Under the pieces are notes generated by a model. The model was not told the origin of the DNA. It was given only the letters and a program-made list of their open reading frames with translations, and did not search any database. 64,000 nt of DNA from Brachionus plicatilis (taxonomy: Eukaryota > Rotifera > Eurotatoria > Ploima > Brachionidae), in NCBI GenBank assembly GCA_010279815.1, contig QEOQ01000256.1, forward strand, positions 273,353-337,352, in the 5' to 3' direction. Of the stretch, positions 1 to 10,574 are shown piece by piece (within the stretch, counting starts at the first letter, position 1; each line of letters starts with the position of its first letter). A program made the translations under genes and the position numbers.

Positions 1-390
1 TTTAGGAATGAGCTTCCTTTCTAGTTGATCCAAATGTGTTTTGAAACAGATTTTTGGGTCAAGTTTAATACCAAGAAATGTTGGGTTTGGTTCCAAAGGG
101 ACCTGCTGGTTGCCAATTCGAAGCTTTAAATTGTATTTTAAACAAAAATCAGCTACTTTATCTATGGCGATTTGGAGATTTTTTTAAGTTCTTTAATTGA
201 TTTACACGAAATCCAGATGCACAGGTCATCAGCGAAAAGACATTCCTTATAATCCACTTGAAATGTCCTATTACTTAAGAAGTTAATTATCCAATTCAAT
301 AAGCACCGGTTAAGACCAAGGTTGTCTAGTTTTTCAATGATCCCAAAGTGCGACATGTAGTCTTTCGACAAGTATTCACACTTTTTCACT
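1..390 (-). pseudogene. Non-LTR (Jockey-like) reverse transcriptase fragment
   Basis: Minus-strand reading gives recognisable RT pieces: a fingers/palm stretch (LLNWIINFLSNRTFQ), directly followed by the catalytic-type motif LFADDL, and, after a frame break near 180, a thumb-region motif FLGIKLD. In Jockey/RTE-type RTs roughly 50-60 residues normally lie between the first two pieces, so this copy carries an internal deletion. A second deletion is likely between FCLKYNLKL and RIGNQQ. The 5' part of the element is cut off near 390, where unrelated AT-rich DNA begins; the 3' part runs off the window. It is a dead fragment. The family placement rests on these motifs only. Confidence 0.75.
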
Positions 391-2534
391 ATTTCTTTTT
401 TTTTATTTTATATTCTAATGGATTCATTGACTCTTCAATTAGAAAACTTAAGCTTTTTGTTAAACTAGAAGAACAAATCAATCAAATTATTTCTGATTTT
501 TTTTCTAATCAATTACTTGATTTTTTATATAATTATCTTTATTAATTGAATATTAATTTTTTTTATGAATTATTTTTTATTATGTCTAATCTCGTCTTAT
601 TAATACATGTCTAATCTTTATTTGTCAAATTAATGTAATGTCGAAATATAATTTTCTTAAACAAACAAGTGTCGAAATTTACCTTTATGAAATTTACCAG
701 TCTAATTCTAGCATGTCGAAAATTGTTTATCGAAATAATGATATATCAAATACATTTATTCAATTAAAATTTTCTTATTATGTAGATTAAAAGAAACCTT
801 AAAATATTTATCAAATTTATTGTCCGATGAAATATTACGAGAAATTATTATTATTAAAAAAATTAAATATTGTTGAATTATATTTTTATATTTTATCCCT
901 TTGATAAATTTATATTTAATATATATTTTAATGAACGTTCAATTGAATTGATTGATTGAATTGTTAAATGGATTGAACTTTCACCAATATTTCTCATCCA
1001 AAATAATTTTTAATCAAAATAAAAAAAATAGTTATCCAAGTAATTTTAATAAGAAAAAATATTTATTTTTCTCTATGCAAGTTCAAACAATTTTCCGTAG
1101 TTTAAGTTAAAAGATTTTGAAGTAAATGTCAAAGGTGATTTTTTTTTTAATTGTTTAAGTTAATAATTTAATTAAAAATTAAAAATATTTTTTCCTTAAA
1201 AATTTTTAATTTCTTCAAAATATTTAGACATTATCAAACAAAAAATGGGGTCTAAATATAGCACATAAGATTTTTTGATTTTAATTATGTTTAATTATTC
1301 TTTCATTCTTAAAACTTAATCTAAAAAACAAAAAAATTTTTAAAATTAAAAATTTTAGTATTTGTTGTTGTTTTTTAGATTCGAATATTATGTGTTTTTA
1401 AATCTCCCTTTTGAAAATCCTGAGCCAAACCACAACAGCCGTGATGTCTGCCAACACGTTAATCCACTGCTTTAATGTTCTTTTGTGAGTCGTACTATTA
1501 TTTTGATTGTCAAACAAGTTGTTGAATGTCAGTAGTTTCTAATTAAATTTTTAATAAGCTAATGAACTAGGATTTTTTTTAAGTTAAAAGTTTTTATTTT
1601 ATTTATGAATTTTATTTATTAGTAAATAAAATTTTTTTTTTCGAAAATGTATTCATTGTCAAAAATAAATTTTCAAAAAAACAATCAATAAATAAAGTTT
1701 GCAAATCAACTATTTACTTTTATTTACCTTATACTGTGTACCCTATAGTCATTTATAAATAAAGCATTTTGATTACGAACATTTTTTTAAAAACCATTTG
1801 CGTCACATAAACCTAAAAAGACGTCACCAGCAGGCTTAAGTAAACTTCTATATTAACTCTTTCTTTAAGCTCAGAATAGTCCAAAAAGATTATTCGATTT
1901 CTTATACTTTCGTTTAACTTGTGACAATTTATAAATCAAAAATAAAAATACAAAAAATTTAAATTTTAAAATAAACAATAATTTACATTTTTTATTTGAA
2001 CCAAATACGGTCAAATGTCGTTAATCCGACTCATTTAGTTGGAATTTCTAATGACAGAATAATAAAAATGTCAGAAAATTTTTTGAATTTTTTTACTTTA
2101 AATTTAATTATGGCATAAATTCCTTTTGACTAGATTTGTTAAATTATGTAGAAATGCTTTAATTAATGAGTTTCATATTTTTAAATTCCTACGAATTTCG
2201 AATTAAGAAAAAAATATTTTCTAATTTGAAGTTTTCAATTAAAATTTTAAATTAGCATAACACTTTCAATTTCATTTTTATAGTGAATCCAATTTCCGGA
2301 CATACAGTGCTGCTACGATACGATGTTTTTACGTAAAATTACGTAAATTTACAAAAGTTTTACTTTGCTGAAATGTTTCATGAATTTAAAACAATTTTTT
2401 ATTAATAAACAATTTTTTGATTAAAAAAAACTATTTTCGTTATAAAACTTTTTAATTTAAGAATTATTTTCAAAACAATAATAATTAAATAAGTAAATTT
2501 TTTTCACTAAATTCTGAAATGCTTGATATATTCA
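391..2534. other. AT-rich intergenic DNA with repeat crumbs
   Basis: No credible gene. Around 590-770 short phrases built on GTCTAAT and TCGAAAT recur, resembling the TCGAC-rich ends of the MULE at 8.2-10 kb. At about 1212-1245 a short stretch matches part of the RT pseudogene at 21165-21195 (the phrase coding SNKKWGL). At 2305 begins CAGTGCTGCTA, an end of the hAT-like repeat family whose other ends lie near 17.57 kb and 54.4-55.7 kb. Confidence 0.5.
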
Positions 2535-2630
2535 AATTATTTTATCAAACAAGGATAAAGTATTTGATCATTCAAAAAGTTTTTTAAAATGATAAAGCTT
2601 TTTTTATATTGAAAAAATCGGATCTTCTCA

Positions 2631-3426
2631 AATTCATGATCTATAGATCACAAATTTTACTCGAAAAATTTATCTTGTAAATTTTATGAAGGCATGTATT
2701 TAATGTTGCACTATAAATTAATCAGAAGTTGCACTTTTTTTAATACCAAACTGCACTTTATTATTTCCAAAAAGTACTACATTATTTTATGTCCACTGAA
2801 TTATTCGGTTTTTTACCAAAATAATTCAAATAAGAACTTTTATATTTCAAAACTTTACTATATAAATCACCTGACACTAAAATAATTTTTGATTTTTACT
2901 AAAATAATTTTAAATATTAATTTAGACTTTATTTTTATTTTTATTTTTATTTTAAACAAAGCTTATTTTGTTTTATTTTCCGTCCCTTTTATAAATTCCT
3001 TGCGGCTACTTATTTATAAATTAAAACAATTAACAGCTAGTAACTCAATGATAGATCATCATGGCATGGCAAGGTTCCAGGAATTCAAAACTTAAGTGCT
3101 ATCTAAATTTCTAATTTTTGACTTAAAATTCGTAAACTGCGTCCTTTAAAACCCTAGATTTCATTTTTTTTGGGGGACAAAAAAATAAAATTTATATCCA
3201 GGTGTCTAAAAAAAACTTACCCTTTAAAAAGTTGCAGATCTTTCAGACTCAATTACCCAAGGATAAAATTAAAGTCTTTTTTAAAATTAAATCACATATT
3301 TGTAATTGTAATTTGTATTTTCTTATGTTTAAAAAAAATGAATTTTTCGAAAAATTAGTGCTTGTTGTATGAAATTTACAATAAAAATTTTTCGAGTAAA
3401 ATTTGTGATCTATTGATCATGAAAAT
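2631..3426. repeat. Foldback repeat, about 60-bp inverted arms
   Basis: The left arm 2631-2690 (centred on ATAGATCACAAATTTTACTC) is nearly the reverse complement of 3369-3426. Looser inverted similarity continues outward to roughly 2540 and 3530 (phrases such as GATAAAGTATTT). The interior codes for nothing recognisable. Likely a non-autonomous DNA element; no clean target duplication was found. Confidence 0.6.
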
Positions 3427-3984
3427 GACAAGACCCAAAATATTTTTTTATACAAAAAGTATTTTTATCCCAATAAAATCGTTTTATAAGATAAAAATAC
3501 TTTCTATTTTTTAATCAAATATTTTTTGATTGTGCACATTTTACAGAAAATTACAGAGTTTTTGCAGAGTTTGGAATTCATTTGTAAAAATTTGTACAAT
3601 ATGTTTAATTTTTAGAAAATATTTTACTGAACTTCCAGTATTTGGAATTTTTTTGGTGAGACTTTCTTTGTCGAAGAATTTTTTCCAATATTTGACTTTA
3701 CTCTCTTCCCTTTTATTTACATTTTATATTTATATTTTTATATTTTTTAAAATTGCTTAATGGTATTGTCTTAAAGATTAAAAACTAATAATTTATTAAA
3801 GATTTTTAAAATAAATAATTAGGATAAAAAAATTCGAAAAAATGACGATGTAATATTTTGCTTAACCAAATATAATAAGAAAAAAAAGTACATTCCAGGT
3901 ATATTTATTTGCTGTTTAAACAACAACAACAAGCAACAAATGATTTGTGGCGGAATTGAATGTTCCAGAAAATATGAACTTCAC
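3427..3984. other. AT-rich spacer
   Basis: No gene seen. Around 3540-3580 there is the phrase ACAGAGTTTTTGCAGAGTTT, an interior motif shared with the foldback elements at 32.8 kb and 49.4 kb, so this is probably an eroded copy of that family. Confidence 0.4.
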
Positions 3985-4205
3985 TTTGTAAACTAATTAA
4001 ATTTCAACTAAAATCAATACCATATAAATTAATTTTGGAATTGAATCAAAATTTATTACTGATACAACTCACTAAATTAAAAAAATTTAAAAAAATTAAA
4101 ATATTTTTGTTATTTTGATTATGAACTTTGAAATTATTCTGATCATTTTTTGACAATAGTTTTTGAAATCAAATTTGATAAATTCAATGTTTTTCACAAT
4201 TTTTG
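3985..4205 (+). pseudogene. Degenerate 5' end of a third WD40-EGF gene copy
   Basis: This stretch aligns with the upstream region and first codons of the intact gene at 5213. The shared promoter-side phrase AACTAAAATCAATA is followed, with similar spacing, by ATGAACTTTGAAATTATTCT at 4121, almost the start of the intact gene. The reading frame then stops within about a dozen codons, and homology fades near 4200. It is best read as an eroded tandem duplicate of promoter plus signal-peptide codons. Confidence 0.6.
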
Positions 4206-4296
4206 ATTGTTCATGACTGATTTAATTCTCCGGCAACATTTCTTATTTAATTTTCCATCAAATAATTCATTGCCATGTTAAGTTGTTTAATTTTAG

Positions 4297-4816
4297 GGAA
4301 ACTTGAAGTTCATGATCAAATGGTCAAAACTTAATTGATAATAATCTTATTAAAAATGATCAAATTAGCTTTTTTCAATTTTTTTAGAATTAAACATAAG
4401 ATGTTTACTATTTTAATTAAAAGAAACAAATCTTTTTTTTCTAATTGATCTTTAATTGATTCTTCTAATAACTTTATTTGAAAACTTTAAAGACAAATTT
4501 AAAATCTATATTAAGGTATCCAAATTATGGCTTTAAATTTGTAAAAAAAAAATTAAAAAGATTTTTAATTTTTCAATATTACAGTGAAAAAAATTTACAT
4601 TTTATATTGCAAAATTTCAAAATATTGATATAGATTTTATTTTTTCTTCAGACAAAAATTCACATAATTTTCTATCTGATTAAAGATTAAAAAAATCATG
4701 TTTAATAGAGTTTAGTCATTTATTTTTAAATTGATAAAAAAATACCTTTTTATTTAAATCTAAAAATAAAAATTTTGACTTGAAATTTAAATTTGATCAT
4801 GAACTACAATTTGCGC
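4297..4816. repeat. Foldback element with 8-bp target duplication AATTTTAG
   Basis: Ends are inverted: GGAAACTTGAAGTTCATGAT on the left, ATCATGAACTACAATTTGCG at the right end. AATTTTAG lies immediately on both sides (4289-4296 and 4817-4824). The inverted paralogous locus at 26877-26884 has a single copy of this octamer and no insert, so the pre-insertion state is visible. No ORF inside. The end motif (CTTGAAGTTnATGATCAA) recurs at 32696, 33046, 48937 and 49250. Confidence 0.9.
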
Positions 4817-5212
4817 AATTTTAGTTTTGTCTAAATAATCTAAATAGTTTTAGTCTCAACCAGGTATTGTGTGCAACTTAAACTATTTATTTACATATTA
4901 AATTTTCAATTGCCAACATTGCTTTCTTATTCAAACGCTTACTTGAACAAATTAGAAATTTTTTGCTAAAAGAATGTTTAATAATTGATTAAATGAGCTA
5001 AAAATTTTTGATTTCAAATTTAAATTAATTTTTTGCTGAAATAAATGTTCTAAAAATTTTTATTTAACTTGAAAAACTGATTAAATATTCGACTAAAATC
5101 AATAAAATCTATATTGATTTTGAAATTGTACCAAAAGTTTTTATTATAAATTGAAGACATTTTCAGAAGAACAAAAAATATAAAAAAAGGAGACTTTCTA
5201 TCAAGAGTAATT

Positions 5213-6832
5213 ATGAACTTTGAAATAATACTCAGCATTTGTTTTACCATGATTTTTACAATCAAAATGGACAATTTCAATGTTGCAGTTGCGTCCGAGA
5301 ATGGCCATGTCAAATTGTATAATCAAACTCAAGAGATTTATACAATGATTGCCACGAACAAAAATTTTTCATCACTCGAATCTTTTGGGAGACATTTTTT
5401 GGCAGCAGGAACAATTGATGGAAATATTTACATTTGGAATTATTATGAATGGAAGCTTGAAATTATTCTTTGTCACTCTGAATCCGAAATAAGTTCTCTT
5501 TTGGAAATCAATGACACATATTTGGTTAGTGCCTCGACCGATGGTAGCTTGAAAGTATGGAATTTGACTGATTTTTCTGAAATGAAGCTCATTTCAAATG
5601 TTTATGATAAAGGTCTGATAAAACTCAAATTAATTCCAAATGATCAAAGTAAATTTGTTACTTTTAGCGAAAATGTAGTCATAAAAATTTGGGAAATTCA
5701 CAATTTTGATATAATAAGTGAATACTCATTTGGTTGTCTTAATTTTAGAAATTTTGAATTTGTTCAAAGCGAAATAATTGCTTTAGCTTGCAAAATTACT
5801 ACACAAATTCGGTATATTAATGGAACATTATTATATTGGCCGATAGCTGGCTCTCCGACATTGAGTTTAGCAAAATTAAATTCATCGTTTTTATCAAGCG
5901 GTCTTGCAGATGGAAACATAAAATTTTTAGATTTAAATCGAAAAAAATTTGTGACCACTATTAAAGCACATTCAGAAAATGTGTGGTCAATGAAAATATT
6001 TAATAATACTTTGATTACAATTGGGGGTGATAACTTGGTTAAATTTTGGAATAAAGAAAATTTTGATTTTATAAATTCATTTGAAATTAAGAAGCCAAAA
6101 TGTTTAATAATTTTAAATAATTTTCAAACAAATACACCATTCACTAGTTTAGAATACAGTCCGGCCAATTCATGTACACAAAATTTAATTACAACAAATA
6201 CTGATGCTTTTTTAGAAAAATCATCTTCAAAAGAATCTGAGATAAATGAAGCAGCCGAAATAATTAACTTAAACTTGGACAATTCCCATCAATATCTCAA
6301 TTTAATTTCATCCAAATTGGACCTGACAAAATGCTTAATCAATTGTTCAAATAATGGCAAATGTTTTTATGATACCAAAAAAAATTATTTAGAATGTAAA
6401 TGTTTTGAGAATTTTACCGGACCATCTTGCCAAGATGACAAAAGATTTTGTTCCTCCAGTCCATGTCTGAATAATGGCACATGCATTGAAGATTCACGAG
6501 GCTTTAGATGCCAATGTATGAAAGATTACTTTTTCGGAAAGTATTGTGAAAAAGCCATTGATTTGTGTGCAAATGAAACATGTTCAAAAAATGGATTTTG
6601 TGTGGTAAAAAAAGATTTTGAGGTTTTTTGTAAATGTTTTTATTTATACAGTGGTGAAAAATGCGAAATAGAAAGTGCAGAAATTGTGATTAGAAAATAT
6701 GTGATTAAGACTTCACAAATAATTGCTTTAATAATCATTATTTCGATTTTTTTTTTATTTTTGTCAAATGATTTAATTAATGTTTGGATGAAAAAGAAAA
6801 AACAAGATAGAAAACCAAATAAAAAAATTTAG
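5213..6832 (+). CDS. Single-pass membrane protein with WD40 repeats and three EGF domains
   Basis: Uninterrupted 539-codon gene, no introns. Residues 1-27 form a hydrophobic signal-peptide-like start (EIILSICFTMIFTI). Residues about 30-290 hold WD40-type blades with endings such as GNIYIWN, GSLKVWN, VIKIWE, GNIKFLD and NLVKFWN. Residues about 365-475 contain three EGF domains, each with six cysteines (first: CLINC...CKC...GPSC). A strongly hydrophobic segment (IIALIIIISIFFLFL) at about 497-520 is followed by a Lys-rich cytoplasmic tail. Several N-x-S/T sites fit an extracellular ectodomain. EGF plus TM is typical of receptors and adhesion proteins. A WD40 propeller on the outside is unusual, since WD40 proteins are normally cytosolic. 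The ligand is unknown. A close paralogue lies inverted at 24640-26286. Confidence 0.9.
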   Translation: MNFEIILSICFTMIFTIKMDNFNVAVASENGHVKLYNQTQEIYTMIATNKNFSSLESFGRHFLAAGTIDGNIYIWNYYEWKLEIILCHSESEISSLLEINDTYLVSASTDGSLKVWNLTDFSEMKLISNVYDKGLIKLKLIPNDQSKFVTFSENVVIKIWEIHNFDIISEYSFGCLNFRNFEFVQSEIIALACKITTQIRYINGTLLYWPIAGSPTLSLAKLNSSFLSSGLADGNIKFLDLNRKKFVTTIKAHSENVWSMKIFNNTLITIGGDNLVKFWNKENFDFINSFEIKKPKCLIILNNFQTNTPFTSLEYSPANSCTQNLITTNTDAFLEKSSSKESEINEAAEIINLNLDNSHQYLNLISSKLDLTKCLINCSNNGKCFYDTKKNYLECKCFENFTGPSCQDDKRFCSSSPCLNNGTCIEDSRGFRCQCMKDYFFGKYCEKAIDLCANETCSKNGFCVVKKDFEVFCKCFYLYSGEKCEIESAEIVIRKYVIKTSQIIALIIIISIFFLFLSNDLINVWMKKKKQDRKPNKKI

Positions 6833-7305
6833 GTTTAATGATTCTTTATGTAGATTAAAATTAATAATAAATCATTTTGGGTGAATTCAATGTTAATTTA
6901 GCGGGTTTTCATTTTCTTTTTACTTTTTTTTATTAGATATAAATAATATTATAGTAATTTATTCAATCTTTCACTCCAAAATTACAAAATTTTTCATTTT
7001 TTCAACCAATCAAATTTATGTAAATTTTTAAAAGTCCGCTCGATTCACTCAATATGTGTTTAATTTAATTTCACAAATTTGAATCTTAAACTATTTTCTT
7101 TGGATTTTCTTTTCGGATAATTGTTCTATTTTAATCAATTTTTTGAATTTTAATAATTTAATAAAATTTAAAAATAAATTTTTTAAATATTATCATATTA
7201 ACTGGTGTTTTTTTTTTGAAATTCAGTTTTCTAGACATTTATAATGCCTGATTAAAGCAAAAAATCTTCAGAATCACCCCTTTATATCCAAGAAAAATTA
7301 AGAAA
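6833..7305. other. 3' flank of the WD40-EGF gene
   Basis: AT-rich; contains ATTAATAATAAATC shortly after the stop, which could supply a polyadenylation signal. No other gene or repeat recognised. Confidence 0.4.
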
Positions 7306-8154
7306 ATTCGCACTTGCCTGGGCGAATTGTTGAGATATACCTTTCAGTCACTCTCATTAACTTTACTTTTCAAATTTTCTCGGATTTTAATTCTGATATG
7401 CATAAAAATACTAGAAACAATAATTTATGTAAAAGTCAGCCGTTAAATAATAGACATGAACCGAATTTGATGAATGTCCCTGTTATCGACAAATATCAAT
7501 TTGACCATTTTGAATAGGTTAATTTTGGACAACAATTATATCGACATCTTTAATATGGACAGTTATCTTAAATTTAGACATGTATGATTTAGACAAAAAT
7601 ACAGAAATTTATTAATTAAAAAATAAGATAGAGAAGCCGAGCTTTATATGCCAGTAACGAGACGTTATTGATTTTTTATTTAATTTCAGAGGTCAATAGA
7701 AGAATTTTTGTTAATTTAATAAAGCAATTTTTATTGATTATAATATTTTGCATGGAGTTATATTTTTTAATGCGTGTATTAATCTCAATTTTCGACATCA
7801 CTTTTTTTTTTTTGCTGCGCTCAGTGATTTTCTCAGACACGCCTACATCTGCTTATAAAGCTCGTCACGGCTAGCTCGTTCCTCGTAATTAGAAAAAATA
7901 CAAAAAATGTAATAAAAAGAATTATAATTAATTTAAAGGGTTGAAAATAATTAATGGCACAAAATAAATTTTATCATAAAAAACTTGTTTTAATTGACAA
8001 ATGCTTTAACTTCTTTTTTTAAAATTATAACTGAACCCTTCAATTTTGAAAAAATAATATCAGTTAAGGTATTGAACACCATGATGACTAATGATGTTGA
8101 GCCTAGAGCGCAAAGTCTTGCCATGGTCTTGTAAAACCTTTGGATACATAAGGT

Positions 8155-9974
8155 ACTAGGTTTATTCGACGCTAATAAATTCGACGACTATTAATTTGAC
8201 TAGATATAATTGACGAGTTAATTTTGACTTGAAAAATAAATAGACACCATTAAATCTCTACGTCTATTAATTTAACTAAAAAACTTGACATAAAATTCGA
8301 CTTCACTTGACTTAACTTGACTTGACTCAGCAAAAATAATTAAAAATAAAAAAGTTGATTGAGTAAAGGACGAAGAATTGTCTAATTGCCTTGAAAAATT
8401 AGATCTATGTCAATCACAGCGTGGCCGAAATTTACTTATTTATCGTAATTTCGAACACAAACTAGATAATGTTGCGAAAACTACCAATAAACATAGTTGG
8501 AGATGTAATGCTCAACCAGACTGTAAAGCTCGAATTTAAACAATTGGTTTGTACCCGCCAGTTACAGAGGGTAATGTTTGGCATGAACATCCTGTATAAC
8601 CAGCTAAAATAGAAGTTCGTAAAGCAGTAATAGATCTAAAAAGTAGAAATACAAGTACAGCAAGAAGTGCTGTTCAAAACGCACAAACAGCTTTATCCAT
8701 TGAAGCACAAGGAATTTTACCGAATTATGACGCCTTAAGGCAGCGTATGTTATCAAGAGAAAAACCTTATTCGCACAATCCAAAGCCAGAAAAAAGACAA
8801 GATCTGATATTGCCTGAAGAGTTCACGTTTACATGTAATAAGCAAAATTTTATTATCTTTGATTCTGGAAACGGCGATCCAAATCGAATTATTATGTTAG
8901 GCATCGAGGAAAATTTACAATTACTAAAGTCAAATTTGAATTGGTATGTAGATGGAACATTTGACGTGGCACCAGAATTGTTTATCAACTTTTTACTTTG
9001 CCTGTGTTGGTCAAAGGGAAAAATTTACCCTATTTCTATGCTCTACTACCAGATAAAACACAAGAAACTTGTGAAAAAGTTTTAAACCAAATAAAAATTT
9101 TGATCAAAATCGAACCATCATCAGTCAGTTCAGACTTCGAACAAGCTATTTTGGGAGCTGTTAAAAAAGTGTTTAATAACACTAGCTCATTTGGTTGTTT
9201 CTTTCATTTTAAGCAAAATTTATCGAGAAAAATTCAAAATTTAGGTTTTCAAAATGATTATAACGACAAAAGTGAGAATAGACTATTTTTAAAGATAATT
9301 GCTGCTTTTTTTGCCTTTGTTCCAATCTCCGACTTAGTTTGTGCATATGATGTTTTTAGAAAAGATAAATCAAATGATATTTTTTTTAAGTCCTATAATA
9401 CATTCATTAAATTTTTTGAGACTAAATATTTGGGTGAATTAAAAAGGGGAAAAGGTGTCGGGAGGAAAGACCCGCGTTATAAACACGAATTTTGGAGTGT
9501 TTATGCTCGATATATCGAAGGTCTGTCACGCACCAACAATAATATCGAAGGGTGGCATAACGCACTTCAAAGAGTTATCAAGCGTTCTCCTTCTATTTAC
9601 GAATTTGTAGATTGCATAAAATTGGAACAAAGTTACACAGAAACGATCAGGTCGAGTCCCAAAGCGTAGACCAGCTTATGTTGAATTGGACAATAGAATT
9701 AAAACAGTATTTCGGATTATTCTAAAGAAAGTGTTTTGGAATATTTAAAGCAAATAGCTTTGATTTTTGATTATTAAATATTATATTTAAAAAAAAACTG
9801 ATTGGACATTTATTTTATTTTTTTCTTTATTTTTTTCAATATAATTTTTCGTCATTTATATAATTAGTCGATTTTATTTTTGTCAATTTATTGTCACGTC
9901 AAAATTTTCATAGTCGAGTTAATTGACGTCGAAATTCTCTTTAGTAAATTGTATCACGTCCAATTAAACCTAGT
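8155..9974 (+). mobile_element. Decayed MULE (Mutator-like) DNA transposon
   Basis: Inverted terminal sequence: ACTAGGTTTATTCGACG at the left end against CCAATTAAACCTAGT at the right end. The subterminal zones 8160-8335 and 9840-9970 are rich in TCGAC/GTCGA phrases, as expected for repeated transposase-binding motifs. The interior holds the FLYWCH + MULE transposase pseudogene. A 9-bp target duplication was not found at these boundaries. Confidence 0.65.
8364..9669 (+). pseudogene. FLYWCH zinc finger + MULE transposase, broken
   Basis: One frame runs from about 8364 through an N-terminal FLYWCH-type finger (WRCNAQPDCKARI, later VWHEH) to the MULE core start VDGTFDVAP near 8950. Two in-frame stops interrupt it (TAA at 8537 and at 8597). 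Near 8985 the frame shifts, after which the rest is intact: LPVLVKGKNLPYFYALLP, SSDFEQA, CFFHFKQNLSRKI and NNIEGWHNALQ, all typical of MULE transposases. It ends at 9669. The enzyme would have cut and joined transposon ends in the nucleus. With two stops and a frameshift this copy is inactive. Confidence 0.85.
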
Positions 9975-10033
9975 CAAAAAATAAAAGTTGAAAGTATACA
10001 CATCCGGTACATAATGCCTAGGCAAGTGCGAAT

Positions 10034-10510
10034 ATTTTTCCGAATTGTTGAGATTTTCAGTCACTCTCATTAACTTAAGCTTTCAAATTTCCTCGGAAAT
10101 CTTTGATTGGTCGTGCTTTTAGTACGTTTGTCGTATTCACTTCTTTGGAAACTTTCCTTATATTATTATCTAGCATATAATTCTGTTTTAAAAAATCAGA
10201 AGTCGATTTAAGGAGCCTCAAAACCGATGAAAAAATCGAATGGGTCAAAAAGTGATCAAAGGTGAAATAAAACAACAAGCAACCGAAGTCCAAAAATTAA
10301 ATGACGCACGGGCTGCCCTGTTGAAACAGTTAAAAAATCTCAAAGTACACAAAAATCGGCTTTGGAGAGTCATCAAATATGTAGAAGGAGGGCTACATTC
10401 AAAATATAGAAGAAAAAATTCATAGACATAATTTATTAAAGAAAAAATTTCATCGAATCAGATTCATAGAAAAAAAAAATTATAGAATGACACTTTTATA
10501 GATTATAGAT
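10034..10510. other. Repeat-flank DNA with a short coding-like stretch
   Basis: 10034-10100 repeats the phrase found at 7325-7385. At 10240-10425 a 61-codon plus-strand frame (IKQQATEVQKLNDARAALLK, then KVHKNRLWRVIKY) looks protein-like and helical, perhaps a coiled coil or a piece of transposase-associated protein. It has no partner exons that I can see and is not recognised. Confidence 0.3.
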
Positions 10511-10574
10511 TATTCTTTACAAATCTTTGAACGGATCAATCTTGGATTATTCTTTTCCTTTTTTAAATTCATTC

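Larger units (their letters stand above)
4225..6838 (+). repeat. Left arm of an 18-kb-spaced inverted gene duplication
   Basis: The gene at 5213-6832 and about 1 kb upstream are repeated in opposite orientation at 24640-26960. Upstream matches include CTCCGGCAACAT (left) against CTCTGGCAACAT (right), the phrase AATTTTAGTTTTGTCTAAAT and the phrase CAATTGCCAACATT. The left arm is longer because it contains a 520-bp foldback insertion at 4297-4816. Similarity ends just past the stop codon. Confidence 0.85.
7306..10033. mobile_element. Possible larger element bounded by ATTCGCACTTGCCT inverted ends
   Basis: The phrase ATTCGCACTTGCCTGGGC at 7306 is matched in inverse at 10015-10033 (GCCTAGGCAAGTGCGAAT). 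Adjacent to both is the phrase GAATTGTTGAGAT followed by CAGTCACTCTCATTAACTT, in the same orientation, so a direct repeat is also involved. The MULE at 8155-9974 lies inside. It may be a host repeat into which the MULE inserted, or the true outer boundary of the element. No target duplication found. Confidence 0.4.

Noticed and set aside
2694..3358. Three consecutive short plus-strand frames
   Set aside because: They lie inside a foldback repeat, consist of F/I/Y/N/K-rich AT noise and show no splice or family signals.
8767..8988. Minus-strand frame over the MULE
   Set aside because: Antisense shadow of the transposase; no domain.
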